From Gammaproteobacteria bacterium UBA2679 (GTDB lineage: Bacteria > Pseudomonadota > Gammaproteobacteria > Pseudomonadales > Oleiphilaceae): a DNA stretch of 64,000 nt. The notes under the pieces were generated by a model. That model did no database searches, was not told the DNA's origin, and saw only the letters and a program-made list of their open reading frames with translations. Within the stretch, counting starts at the first letter, position 1. Every line of letters begins with the position of its first letter. Position numbers and translations under genes: made by a program. The stretch spans positions 23,304 through 87,303 of the forward strand of contig DEMD01000015.1 of the NCBI GenBank assembly GCA_002354735.1, given 5' to 3'. Shown here piece by piece: positions 1 to 7,451 of the stretch.

Positions 1-435
1 GGTTCAGTTGAACCTGCCGAGCCTGTGACAGAGCCAGCTGAGCCTGTGGCTGAAACTGCCGTTGCGCCTGAGCCTCAGGCCGAGCTGGCCGCCGAAGAGC
101 CGGCACCAGCTGCAAAACCCGAGTGGCGAGATGAGATTCGCGTCGTCCTCACGCCAGGTGAAGGCACTGAGTACAAGCTCACGATGGAAGAAGGTGCCGT
201 AGCCCGCTATTCGTGGACAACGGAGGGTGGGCCACTCAACTACGACACCCACGGTGATGGCAGCGGGCAGTCGATTTCCTACGAAAAAGGGCGCGGCGTT
301 GCAGCCGACGAAGGTGACATAACTGCGGCCTTCACCGGCAACCATGGTTGGTTCTTCCGCAACCGGAACGCTGGTGACGTCACCTTGGTGCTAAGAACTG
401 ACGGCGACTATGACGAGCTGAAGAAGGCAATGTGA
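1..435 (+). CDS. Transmembrane anchor protein, C-terminal part (partial)
   Basis: The reading frame is open at the left edge, so the 5' end is missing. What remains starts with a Pro/Glu/Ala-rich spacer (repeats of EPAEPV type) and then a compact domain with motifs such as YKLTMEEGA, NYDTHGDG and FTGNHGWFFRNR. This tail resembles bacterial proteins named transmembrane anchor protein, which have one N-terminal membrane helix, a low-complexity linker and a C-terminal beta-rich domain. Function is not known. A 10-bp stem hairpin follows the stop codon. The family assignment is from remembered sequence similarity only. Confidence 0.75.
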   Translation, partial: GSVEPAEPVTEPAEPVAETAVAPEPQAELAAEEPAPAAKPEWRDEIRVVLTPGEGTEYKLTMEEGAVARYSWTTEGGPLNYDTHGDGSGQSISYEKGRGVAADEGDITAAFTGNHGWFFRNRNAGDVTLVLRTDGDYDELKKAM

Positions 436-444
436 CAGGGGAGA

Positions 445-490
445 GCTCAGCCGTTACGCAGCCCGACGGCTGAGCGCCTGATTATTTTGC
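445..490 (+). terminator. Probable intrinsic terminator after the anchor-protein gene
   Basis: GCTCAGCCGT (445-454) pairs perfectly with ACGGCTGAGC (466-475), giving a 10-bp stem and an 11-nt loop. It is followed by a T-rich stretch (ATTATTTTG) a few bases on. It lies 10 nt past the stop codon at 433-435. The T tract is not immediately adjacent to the stem, which lowers confidence. Confidence 0.6.
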
Positions 491-494
491 CTAT

Positions 495-537
495 GAGCCG
501 AATGTTCTCGATATTCGGCTCAAATGATGAGCCGAAT
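495..537. repeat. Triple GAGCCGAAT inverted/direct repeat
   Basis: GAGCCGAAT occurs at 495-503, its exact complement ATTCGGCTC at 513-521, and GAGCCGAAT again at 529-537. The middle copy can pair with either neighbour, so two hairpins are mutually exclusive. The element lies between the convergent ends of the anchor-protein gene (plus) and the chemoreceptor gene (minus). It may act as a two-way terminator, but neither side carries a clear U tract. Confidence 0.6.
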
Positions 538-587
538 AGAAAAGCTACTCGATTCACTGGGAGAGCAATCTTGCGAACCTGGTGGAC

Positions 588-2162
588 CTAAACTTTAAAC
601 TTCGCAAGCTGTCCATTGAGGCCTTCCGCCAGTCTCGCCAGTTCAGAACTAGAGCTGGAGATTTGTTCAGTAGAACTGGCAGTTTGTTCACCTTCCTCGC
701 GGATCTCCAGAAGATTTTTGTTGATGTCTTCGGCGACGAGAGTCTGCTCTTCGGCAGCGGTAGCGATCTGGCTGTTGTACTGACGAATCTCCTCCACGGA
801 AGATACCACCGCCTTTATCGTAGCGCGGGTGGCTTCGGCGCTTTCCAGCGTCTGGCCGGCGAGACTGGTACTTTGCTCCATCTTGAGATTGGAAGCTTCA
901 GCGCTGGTAACCAGGATATTGATCAGATTTTCAATTTCTTCAGCCGAGGTCTGAGTCCGAAGTGCAAGAGAGCGGACTTCATCTGCTACCACTGCAAAGC
1001 CTCGGCCATGTTCACCGGCCCGTGCGGCTTCGATAGCGGCATTGAGCGCCAGCAGATTTGTCTGTGCAGCAACTGACTTGATCACCTCCAGAATCGAACC
1101 GATGTTCTTGGTGTCGGCATGCAGGGTGCGCAGCTGGTTCATGACCTCGTCCACCTGCTTCTTGAGGTCTGTAACGTAGCTCAGGGTCTCCCGTACTGCC
1201 TTGTCGCCCTGCGAGGCCGTAGTCGTGGCGCTATTGGCAGATACGAAGGCGGACTCTGCGTTTCGAGCAATGTCGCTGACAGTGGCTACCATCTGATTCA
1301 TTGCTGTAGCCACCTGATCCGTTTTGTCACGCTGATTGGCGACCGCAGCGCTGGTATCTGTTGTTACCGCAGAGAGTTCTTCGGACGATGCGGCAAGACT
1401 GTTCGCGCCGGTTCCAATTTCCCCGACCAGCCCACGTAGGTTGTGGACCATGGTGTCGAACGCACTGAAGAGTCTACCGAACTCGTCACCGCGGTCATTC
1501 TGAATGGTGATAGCCAGATTTCCGGCAGCAACCTTGCCCGCAATATCTACTGCTGCCTGGATAGGCCTCGTAACATTTCGAGTGAGCAACCAGCCCAACA
1601 AAATAGCAAGCGCCACGGCAGTTACTGCAGCAATGGTGATCGTGTTGACAGCGCGCCCGTAGTCCCGCTCCATTCGCTTAATCTGAATACTCTGCAATTC
1701 GGCAGCAGTCTCAACTGCAATCCGGCCATGCTCCACCAGCTCATTTACAAGTGTCTCGCGAGTGGCGGACGACTCGTTCTCGCTGGCGCCGTAACGGGGC
1801 AGTAGTTTCTGATAAGCCACTACGCTGTCATTGATAACCGTCAGACGTTGCTGGTCCTCCGGAACGACGAGAACCTTTCTCAAGGAGGCCACTCGCAACA
1901 GCGCCTTTTCTGTCATTATGAGAGCCTCATCCAGGTAACGCTGCTCTCCGCGAATGGTGAAGTTCTTCTCTTCGATACGGGCATCCAGAAGCCGCGCCTC
2001 TACGGCGCTGGCATCCGCAACTATCAGGGATCGGTCGGCATACCCTTTCAGGGCAAAAGCGGCAGTCACTGCAATGACAATGGCAAGAACCACTACTGCG
2101 ATAAAACCGCCAGCTAATTTCAGGCCCACCGAAACGCGATTGAAAAAGTGAGAGGGTGCCAT
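588..2162 (-). CDS. Methyl-accepting chemotaxis protein
   Basis: A 524-residue transmembrane chemoreceptor. A first membrane helix (about 14-36) is followed by a mainly helical periplasmic sensor of about 140 residues, a second helix (about 175-195), a HAMP linker and a long coiled-coil signalling domain. The conserved hairpin tip ([19 protein letters not shown], about 365-385) contacts CheA and CheW. There is no C-terminal CheR-binding pentapeptide. The ligand cannot be inferred. The ATG at 2162 directly precedes a basic N-terminus and membrane helix. It is a single-gene unit with no che genes nearby. Confidence 0.95.
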   Translation of the reverse strand: MAPSHFFNRVSVGLKLAGGFIAVVVLAIVIAVTAAFALKGYADRSLIVADASAVEARLLDARIEEKNFTIRGEQRYLDEALIMTEKALLRVASLRKVLVVPEDQQRLTVINDSVVAYQKLLPRYGASENESSATRETLVNELVEHGRIAVETAAELQSIQIKRMERDYGRAVNTITIAAVTAVALAILLGWLLTRNVTRPIQAAVDIAGKVAAGNLAITIQNDRGDEFGRLFSAFDTMVHNLRGLVGEIGTGANSLAASSEELSAVTTDTSAAVANQRDKTDQVATAMNQMVATVSDIARNAESAFVSANSATTTASQGDKAVRETLSYVTDLKKQVDEVMNQLRTLHADTKNIGSILEVIKSVAAQTNLLALNAAIEAARAGEHGRGFAVVADEVRSLALRTQTSAEEIENLINILVTSAEASNLKMEQSTSLAGQTLESAEATRATIKAVVSSVEEIRQYNSQIATAAEEQTLVAEDINKNLLEIREEGEQTASSTEQISSSSSELARLAEGLNGQLAKFKV

Positions 2163-2247
2163 AGTCGTTCTCGTGCTCTGAAGGGGAGGGGATCTGCAGG
2201 AGTATAGCTAAAGTTACCGATACTGGCGGTGGACCACCCACCGCCGC

Positions 2248-2592
2248 TCACTCACCAATCCCCATAAACGGCATCGTCGATAGATAGAGTACGCCGCCGA
2301 TCACGCCCAGATAAACAATGACCCGCACTGGTGACTCAAGCAGATTGGCCCACCAGCTCCTGGGTGGCGGATCAGCCTGGGCCCGTTCATAGCGCTCGTG
2401 CTGATAGGCATCAATCAAGGCTCTCGCCTCGGCTAGCTGACTTCCATCCGGCAGCCATAATGCCGGTACCGAGAGATTCCAGCGTCCGGCCTCTGTCTCA
2501 TAAAATTCGATACCGGCTTCTTTCAGCAGCTCACGAACGTCGTCAGCTTCGTCGTCAGGTACGCCGCGCAAGTGAAATAGCAGCTCCCGCAT
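2248..2592 (-). CDS. DUF6164 family small membrane protein
   Basis: A 114-residue protein beginning MRELLFHLRGVPDDEADDVR, with a helical/ferredoxin-like N-terminal part and one hydrophobic segment near the C-terminus (VRVIVYLGVIGGVLYLSTM). This is the layout of DUF6164 proteins, whose role is unknown. I chose ATG 2592 over GTG 2598 because a GAGG ribosome-binding site lies about 6 nt upstream of the ATG. It is transcribed away from the HD-GYP gene, about 40 nt downstream of it on the same strand, so the two may be co-transcribed. Confidence 0.8.
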   Translation of the reverse strand: MRELLFHLRGVPDDEADDVRELLKEAGIEFYETEAGRWNLSVPALWLPDGSQLAEARALIDAYQHERYERAQADPPPRSWWANLLESPVRVIVYLGVIGGVLYLSTMPFMGIGE

Positions 2593-2634
2593 AGGCACCT
2601 CATCAGGAATTGAATGGTCAGCGTGCCATCTTAA

Positions 2635-3891
2635 TCAATACCGGTCATAAAAGTACGCCAGACGTTCTTTCATTCCGAAATATTCGTAAATGCGGGGTGG
2701 GTATTCGCCGGGTTTGAGGATGCCTTCGATAGACAGATCGTTGTAAAGCTGCAGATCGAGCAGCAAGGCATCCTTGCTGGGAATATCGGGATTGTACAGC
2801 AGCACGGTAGGCTTCAGGAGCGCTCCAGGTACGATAGCCACGACTAGCCCCACACTGTCGTCGTTGAGCTGCACGATGGTTCCAGGCGGGTATACGCCCA
2901 TGGTGTAGATGAACCGTTCGACCAGCGTGTTATCGAGGCGGTTTCGATATCTGGCATACAGGATTGCGAGTGCGGCTTTAGGCGAAAGCGCTTTGGAGAA
3001 ATCAGATGGATTACACAGGTCGTCGTACAGATTGGCGATAGCCACGATGCGACCTGCCAGGCCGATATCGTCGTCCTTGAGTCTCCCAGGAAAACCGGTC
3101 CCATCAAGCATTTCATGGTGCTGTTCTATCGCAGCTACAGTCACCTTCGGTAGCAGTTTTATTCGCTGTGCCAGCCGAGAGCCCAGCAAAGGATGAGACT
3201 CGAGAATCTTCTCCTCGCTAGGTGTCAACTTGCCTCTTTTGTGAAGGATGTGACCCGGCACATCCACTTTGCCGATGTCATGAAGCAGGGCGCCGAGCCC
3301 CAGCTGTCTTAATTCTTCCGGCTGCATATGCATGGCGCGACCTAATGACAGCGCAAGCACAGTAACGTTCAACGCATGGTTATACAGGCTGAAGTTCGCA
3401 TCCGATAGATTGATGAGATTCATCACAAGCGTGCCTTCTTCCTGAAAGCCTCCGATCATGCTGTCGATAACCTCGTCGGCATCTCGAATGGCGTTCGCTG
3501 GGGCGCTGTTCACATCCTGGGTGAAGGTCTTTACCCGCTTTACAGCTTCTTTATACCGCTCTGCCAATTCGCTTCGACGATTTCGAAACTGTTCAGCCTG
3601 CTCGATGCGATGTTTCTTTTTCGCCCACATCGTGGAGCTCGTTTCAGATGTGGCTGCTTCAGGCCTGCTTTCCGGAGCGGCGGCTTTGGGCTCAGCGCTA
3701 CTGCGTTCCGGGATGACCTTTACCACTGAGAAGCCGAGACTCTGGATAATATGAATCTCATCAAGCGTCTTAATCTTGAAGCGTCGGAACAGGAATGGGT
3801 GCTGACTCCAGGCGACCTCAAGATCGACGTATAGGCCAACGACCAACTGTTCGACAGGAAGGCTAATGTAGTGTTCCGCGGACTTTTTCAT
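2635..3891 (-). CDS. HD-GYP domain protein, probable c-di-GMP phosphodiesterase
   Basis: A 418-residue protein. Residues 1-65 match DUF3391, which commonly precedes HD-GYP domains. A Lys/Glu-rich helical linker follows, then the HD-GYP domain. Visible metal and catalytic signatures are HDIGK (204-208), HHE (258-260) and DGTGFP (263-268). The last is a GTGFP variant of the usual G(S/T)GYP motif. The expected activity is hydrolysis of cyclic di-GMP to pGpG and GMP in the cytoplasm, lowering the signal that favours sessile growth. No receiver domain is fused to it. Confidence 0.9.
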   Translation of the reverse strand: MKKSAEHYISLPVEQLVVGLYVDLEVAWSQHPFLFRRFKIKTLDEIHIIQSLGFSVVKVIPERSSAEPKAAAPESRPEAATSETSSTMWAKKKHRIEQAEQFRNRRSELAERYKEAVKRVKTFTQDVNSAPANAIRDADEVIDSMIGGFQEEGTLVMNLINLSDANFSLYNHALNVTVLALSLGRAMHMQPEELRQLGLGALLHDIGKVDVPGHILHKRGKLTPSEEKILESHPLLGSRLAQRIKLLPKVTVAAIEQHHEMLDGTGFPGRLKDDDIGLAGRIVAIANLYDDLCNPSDFSKALSPKAALAILYARYRNRLDNTLVERFIYTMGVYPPGTIVQLNDDSVGLVVAIVPGALLKPTVLLYNPDIPSKDALLLDLQLYNDLSIEGILKPGEYPPRIYEYFGMKERLAYFYDRY

Positions 3892-3928
3892 GACCGACTT
3901 CGGGGTGGATCGTGGAGGAATTTATTAA

Positions 3929-3957
3929 ACTATAGAGGACTCCATCGGTATTGCGAA
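3929..3957 (-). promoter_or_regulatory. Sigma-70-like promoter for the HD-GYP gene
   Basis: On the minus strand TTCGCA (3957-3952) and TATAGT (3934-3929) are separated by 17 nt, a good -35/-10 pair. They lie about 40 nt upstream of the start codon at 3891. The rest of the 3892-4193 gap shows nothing else that I can name. Confidence 0.55.
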
Positions 3958-4193
3958 TGTGCAGTCGTCTGCTGATTCCGGGGTTCGAAGTGATGACAGA
4001 CGTGTCACAGGCGATAAGAGGCTGACTTTTTCATTTCGAACCACCTGAAACCTAATTTGATGAATTCCGTAGCTCCCGTCAGATCAGTCTGAACTGTCAG
4101 AGAGCCTCTCCGGTCAGTTTCAGTGCTGCTGGCCCGTGTGTCGCGGGCAGTACTATTGGGTATTTCCCCTCAAGAACGCTACGGAGTTTGAGC

Positions 4194-4613
4194 ATGAAGA
4201 ATCTATGTGTACGAATTGTCCTTTCAACAGGTCTGGCAGCTGCAGGCACCTTCGCATCCGCCAATGATACGAACATGGCCGTGACCGGTTCTGACCAGGA
4301 CATGTCTGGCGGAACCGTAACGGCCGATACCGTGATGGCTGCGCAAAACGGTTGGCTGGTCGTCCATCGCACCGATAAAGCCATGAAGCCGGGCCCTGTG
4401 GTCGCCTATGCACCTTTGAAGCAAGGCGAAAACACTGAGGTGAGTGCGATACTGACTGAGCCCGTGAAGGCCGGCGAAATGCTGATGTTGATGCTGCACG
4501 CTGAAGAAGGCGGCATGAAGACAGGCATCTTCGAATATACCCTGGGGGCGAAGGAAGATGGACCGGTGAAGGTGGACGGCAAGCTTGTCATGGCTGTCGT
4601 GACGGCCAAATAA
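4194..4613 (+). CDS. Secreted DUF7282 domain protein
   Basis: A 139-residue protein with a signal peptide (MKNLCVRIVLSTGLAAAGTF, cleavage near FASA-N) and one beta-sandwich-like domain. The motifs GWLVVHRTD, GPVVAYAPL and AGEMLMLMLHAEEG match DUF7282, found in exported proteins of halophilic archaea and various bacteria. Function is unknown and the protein should be periplasmic. ATG 4194 is preferred over TTG 4188 because GGAG lies 7 nt upstream and the signal peptide then starts with MK. It stands alone, followed by the promoter and leader at 4642-4792. Confidence 0.75.
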   Translation: MKNLCVRIVLSTGLAAAGTFASANDTNMAVTGSDQDMSGGTVTADTVMAAQNGWLVVHRTDKAMKPGPVVAYAPLKQGENTEVSAILTEPVKAGEMLMLMLHAEEGGMKTGIFEYTLGAKEDGPVKVDGKLVMAVVTAK

Positions 4614-4641
4614 AGCTGACGCGAGCGCTGATGCAGGGGTC

Positions 4642-4671
4642 TTGACATTGTTTTTAGAGAAAAAAGACTAT
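4642..4671 (+). promoter_or_regulatory. Sigma-70-like promoter
   Basis: TTGACA (4642-4647) is a perfect -35 hexamer. It is followed after 18 nt by GACTAT (4666-4671), a moderate -10. It would start transcription inside the conserved leader block that ends in the terminator at 4762. The second leader at 9758 does not share this -35. Confidence 0.55.
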
Positions 4672-4792
4672 GACATTTGGTCTATGTCTAGGTAGAGTAG
4701 GCGCTGTCGATTATTTTTGATTTCTGTCACAGGTCCTCAGCTATCATCGACGTTTCCTTTTGGGCGATTCTATCGCCCTTCTTTGTTTCTGG
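4666..4792 (+). ncRNA. Candidate structured leader or small RNA, copy 1
   Basis: Shares with 9758-9880 the blocks GACTA-GACAT-TGG-CTA-G and GTAGAGTAGG (4692-4701), the latter starting 26 nt after GACTA in both. Exactly 70 nt after GTAGAGTAGG begins, both copies have a GGGCGAT/ATCGCCC hairpin followed by a T tract. The intervening sequence differs. Here GTCGAT (4706-4711) can pair with ATCGAC (4746-4751). The DJ-1/PfpI start codon is about 95 nt past the terminator. It could be an attenuating leader or an independent small RNA. I do not recognise a known class. Confidence 0.45.
4762..4790 (+). terminator. Intrinsic terminator in leader copy 1
   Basis: GGGCGAT (4762-4768) pairs with ATCGCCC (4772-4778) around a 3-nt loop and is followed by TTCTTTGTTTCT. 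It lies upstream of the DJ-1/PfpI gene at 4886, so it either ends a small RNA or attenuates that operon. Confidence 0.75.
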
Positions 4793-4885
4793 CGCAGCTC
4801 TGCGCTCGCTCTGAGCCTGTTTGATCTCACCTTTCGTATTGCACTCCACTACCGGCATCGCAGCCTCTCCATGGAGAACGTCATC

Positions 4886-5536
4886 ATGAACTTTGGCATC
4901 CTGCTGTTCGACGGCGTGGAGGAGCTCGACTTCGTTGGCCCTTGGGAAATGCTCACAATGTGGAGCAAAGTCGCGGGCGGGCCTGAACATTGCCTGACGG
5001 TCAGCGAGGCATCTACATCAGTCACCTGCGCGAAAGGCCTTTCAGTACATGCCCATTTCACCTTCGATAACTGTCCTTCGCTAGATTATCTGCTGGTGCC
5101 TGGCGGGCAGGGGACTCGGCGGGAAGTAACTAACCAAGCGCTGCTCGATTTCGTTATGCGACAAGCCGGCCACTGCAGGGCGATACTTTCTGTGTGTACA
5201 GGCTCGTTCATCCTTCACGCTGCAGGTTTACTGGAGGGGCGAAAAGCGACCACCCACTGGGCTTCGCTTGATCGACTGCGGGAATTGGGTGATGTGGACG
5301 TCGTGGAAGCGAGGTACGTTCGTGACGGTGTGATCTGGAGTGCTGCAGGCGTATCAGCCGGGATGGACCTGATGCTCGCCTTCATCGCATACACAGCTGG
5401 CGAGGCGGCTGCGGGGCAGGTACAGTGTCAGTCGGAATACTATCCTTCGGACATGCGGTATGGGTTGTTCCACGAGGATGAACAGGCACCAGAATACCTC
5501 CGGGATCCGAAATGGAAAACTACGTCCTCTTCTTGA
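4886..5536 (+). CDS. DJ-1/PfpI family protein
   Basis: A 216-residue single-domain protein of the class-I glutamine amidotransferase-like fold. The nucleophile elbow SVCTGSFILHAAG (about residue 115) holds the conserved Cys. LLEGRKATTHW and an acidic residue in FDGVEELDFVGP are characteristic of the isonitrile-hydratase/GlxA-like branch. It lacks the AraC-type DNA-binding domain of GlxA, so a small-molecule hydrolase or lyase role is more likely. The substrate is unknown. ATG 4886 is chosen because the family fold begins at MNFGILLFDG and GGAG lies about 9 nt upstream. Its 3' end overlaps the LysE gene by 25 nt. Confidence 0.85.
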   Translation: MNFGILLFDGVEELDFVGPWEMLTMWSKVAGGPEHCLTVSEASTSVTCAKGLSVHAHFTFDNCPSLDYLLVPGGQGTRREVTNQALLDFVMRQAGHCRAILSVCTGSFILHAAGLLEGRKATTHWASLDRLRELGDVDVVEARYVRDGVIWSAAGVSAGMDLMLAFIAYTAGEAAAGQVQCQSEYYPSDMRYGLFHEDEQAPEYLRDPKWKTTSSS

Positions 5537-6123
5537 TGATCGCCACGCTGACTGTGTTCAGTCCTGGCCCTGGCGTGCTGCTTACACTTAGCAATTCGAT
5601 CCGGCATGGTGCTTCGGGCGCCACTGCGGGAATATTTGGTATAGCCTCAGCTACGTTTGTGGTCGCCGCCATTTCGGCCAGCAGTCTGGGCGTATTGCTT
5701 GCTACCTCCACCGTGGCTTTCACTATCCTCAAACTGATCGGCGCTGCGTACCTGGTCTACCTGGGGCTGAAGCTCTGGCTGTCTCCTGTGGTTAGCCTGG
5801 CTCAACCTGAGCCTTCATCGCCACACTGGGGGCGACAGTTTCTTGAAGGCTTCACCCTCCAGCTCACAAATCCAAAAGCTGTCTTTTTCTTTATGGCTGT
5901 CTTTCCGCAGTTTGTCGATTTATCCTCGGCTTTCCTTGGTCAGTTCGCACTGCTCGTGACCACCTACAGCGCGCTAGTGGTTGCAATTCACCTGATTTAC
6001 GCGCGCTCAGCGGGGCTGGCGAAGGCCTGGATCGGTACCCGAAAAGGCGGCCGGGTCGTCAACCGGGTAGGTGGTGGCGCGTTCATCTGCTTCGGAGCTG
6101 GGCTGGCAGTGGCGAGCAAATAA
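5512..6123 (+). CDS. LysE/RhtB family amino-acid exporter
   Basis: A 203-residue inner-membrane protein with about six hydrophobic segments. The N-terminal signature FSPGPGVLLTLSNSIRHG and the downstream LTNPKAVFFFMAVFPQFV motif are typical of LysE/RhtB exporters, which move amino acids or related compounds outward using the proton gradient. It is translationally coupled to the DJ-1/PfpI gene by a 25-nt overlap. The two proteins may therefore handle the same compound, one altering it and one exporting it. The substrate cannot be told from sequence. Confidence 0.9.
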   Translation: MENYVLFLMIATLTVFSPGPGVLLTLSNSIRHGASGATAGIFGIASATFVVAAISASSLGVLLATSTVAFTILKLIGAAYLVYLGLKLWLSPVVSLAQPEPSSPHWGRQFLEGFTLQLTNPKAVFFFMAVFPQFVDLSSAFLGQFALLVTTYSALVVAIHLIYARSAGLAKAWIGTRKGGRVVNRVGGGAFICFGAGLAVASK

Positions 6124-6146
6124 TTAACACGTGTCGGGGGAGTAGT

Positions 6147-6449
6147 ATGATCTTTCGAATATGGAAGGGTTGGGCATCGAAGGAAAATGCCTCGGATTAC
6201 GAGACGCTTTTCAGGGATGTAGTGTTGCCCAAAGTGACGGCAGGGATTGACGGTTACAAAGGCGTCAATTTGCTTAGACGCGAAGTGAATGATGAAATCG
6301 AATTCACTACGATTTTCCGGTTTGACACGCTTGACGCAATCAAGAGCTTCGCAGGGCCGGACTTCGAGCGAGCCGTTGTTCCTTCAGAGGTAAAAGCGCT
6401 GTTGTCTCGTTTCGAAATTGTAGTGCAGCACCACGAGGTCATTTTCTAA
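6147..6449 (+). CDS. Antibiotic biosynthesis monooxygenase (ABM) family protein
   Basis: A 100-residue ferredoxin-like dimeric alpha-beta domain. MIFRIWKGWASKENASDYE, FTTIFRF and the terminal VVQHHEVIF fit the ABM/DUF4937-type fold. Members range from cofactor-free monooxygenases to proteins with no known activity. The gene starts 23 nt after the LysE stop with a GGGGGAG ribosome-binding site, so it is likely in the same operon. The reaction is unknown. Confidence 0.7.
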   Translation: MIFRIWKGWASKENASDYETLFRDVVLPKVTAGIDGYKGVNLLRREVNDEIEFTTIFRFDTLDAIKSFAGPDFERAVVPSEVKALLSRFEIVVQHHEVIF

Positions 6450-6552
6450 CCCCTCAAAGCTGCGTTAGATGGGCTGCTGCTCATACATAAACGCCACGTT
6501 TGCCAATTGCGGGTACTCATCATCAACTAAAAGTTCAACTGTAGAAAATATC

Positions 6553-6939
6553 ATGCGTCACATTGGAAGCTGCCACTGCGGTGGGGTCGTTATCGAGGTT
6601 GAAGCGCCGGCAGAAATCGTAGCCTACGAGTGCAACTGCTCCATGTGCAAGCGCACGGGCTTTCAGCATCTTATCGTCCCCAGTGCCGCCTTCACGCTCG
6701 TGCAGGGCGAAGAAGTGCTCTCCCAGTACTCCTTCAACACTGGGGTAGCCAAGCACTGGTTCTGCAGGCACTGCGGTTGCAGACCTTTCTATGTGCCCCG
6801 CTCAAACCCGGATGGGTATAGCGTGAATGTTCGCTGTCTCGATAGAGCCACTGTGATTTCACTCTCGGTTGTGCCTTTCGATGGGCAGAACTGGGAGCGG
6901 CACGCGCAGGATCTGGCTTACCTTACAGAAAATAGCTAA
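6553..6939 (+). CDS. GFA/CENP-V family zinc protein
   Basis: A 128-residue protein of the glutathione-dependent formaldehyde-activating (GFA) family. The zinc ligands are visible: SCHCGG near residue 6, CNCSMC near residue 33 and FCRHCG near residue 75. Most family members are of unknown function, and the original formaldehyde activity is disputed. ATG 6553 is chosen because the conserved fold begins at MRHIGSCHCGG. The longer reading from 6469 adds a Ser/Thr/Asn-rich stretch unlike the family. The stop overlaps the end of the convergent gene at 6936 by 4 nt. Confidence 0.85.
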   Translation: MRHIGSCHCGGVVIEVEAPAEIVAYECNCSMCKRTGFQHLIVPSAAFTLVQGEEVLSQYSFNTGVAKHWFCRHCGCRPFYVPRSNPDGYSVNVRCLDRATVISLSVVPFDGQNWERHAQDLAYLTENS

Positions 6940-7451
6940 TCGCCTTTGCTCTGTTTTGATCGCTCCACGCGCTTCCTGGCCACTGTCTTGTGCTGCTGCC
7001 ATCGAGCAGCCGGAAGTTGCGTGTCTTTGCCCTTGGCACGGGTGTCGGCGTAGTAAGGGACATCGGCCCAGCCTACTTCAACGATGACTTCGTCAGCCTC
7101 GTTGAGCCAATGCGTCTCGAAGGCCAACTTTCCAGGAGGACCAGAACGCGACAGTCTCACGACTTTTTCCGGGACCCGGAGGGTGATTTCTGCTTCGCTG
7201 TCGGGGTCTATGTACTTGAACTCCGGCAGCTTAGCCATCGCACCAGGAATGACCTCGCGACCGTCGTCAGATAGAGACAAGGTTAGGGTTCTGGCGGCGG
7301 CATCGTAGCGTGTAGCACGCACGTCACTGATATAATGCAGTGCACGTTCTGCAGTATTCTTCAGGCGCACAACACAACATACATCCGCCTCCACCGACTC
7401 CACGCTTTGTACATCTGCCTTCAGAGCATCAGCTTGCTTGTTTTTAGCCAT
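6936..7451 (-). CDS. Unknown protein, third gene of the HExxH/CFI-box operon
   Basis: A 171-residue protein I do not recognise. The N-terminus is charged (MAKNKQADALKADVQ), then comes VCCVVRL, and the centre alternates short hydrophobic and polar stretches (RTLTLSLSDDG, SEAEITLRVPEKVVRL, DEVIVEVGW), suggesting a beta-sandwich or Ig-like domain. The C-terminus is basic and disordered-looking (KTVARKRVERSKQSKGD). There is no signal peptide. ATG 7451 is used because AGGAGG lies 6 nt upstream. It overlaps the preceding stop by one base (TGATG), so it is translationally coupled to the HExxH gene and probably acts with it. Confidence 0.7.
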   Translation of the reverse strand: MAKNKQADALKADVQSVESVEADVCCVVRLKNTAERALHYISDVRATRYDAAARTLTLSLSDDGREVIPGAMAKLPEFKYIDPDSEAEITLRVPEKVVRLSRSGPPGKLAFETHWLNEADEVIVEVGWADVPYYADTRAKGKDTQLPAARWQQHKTVARKRVERSKQSKGD

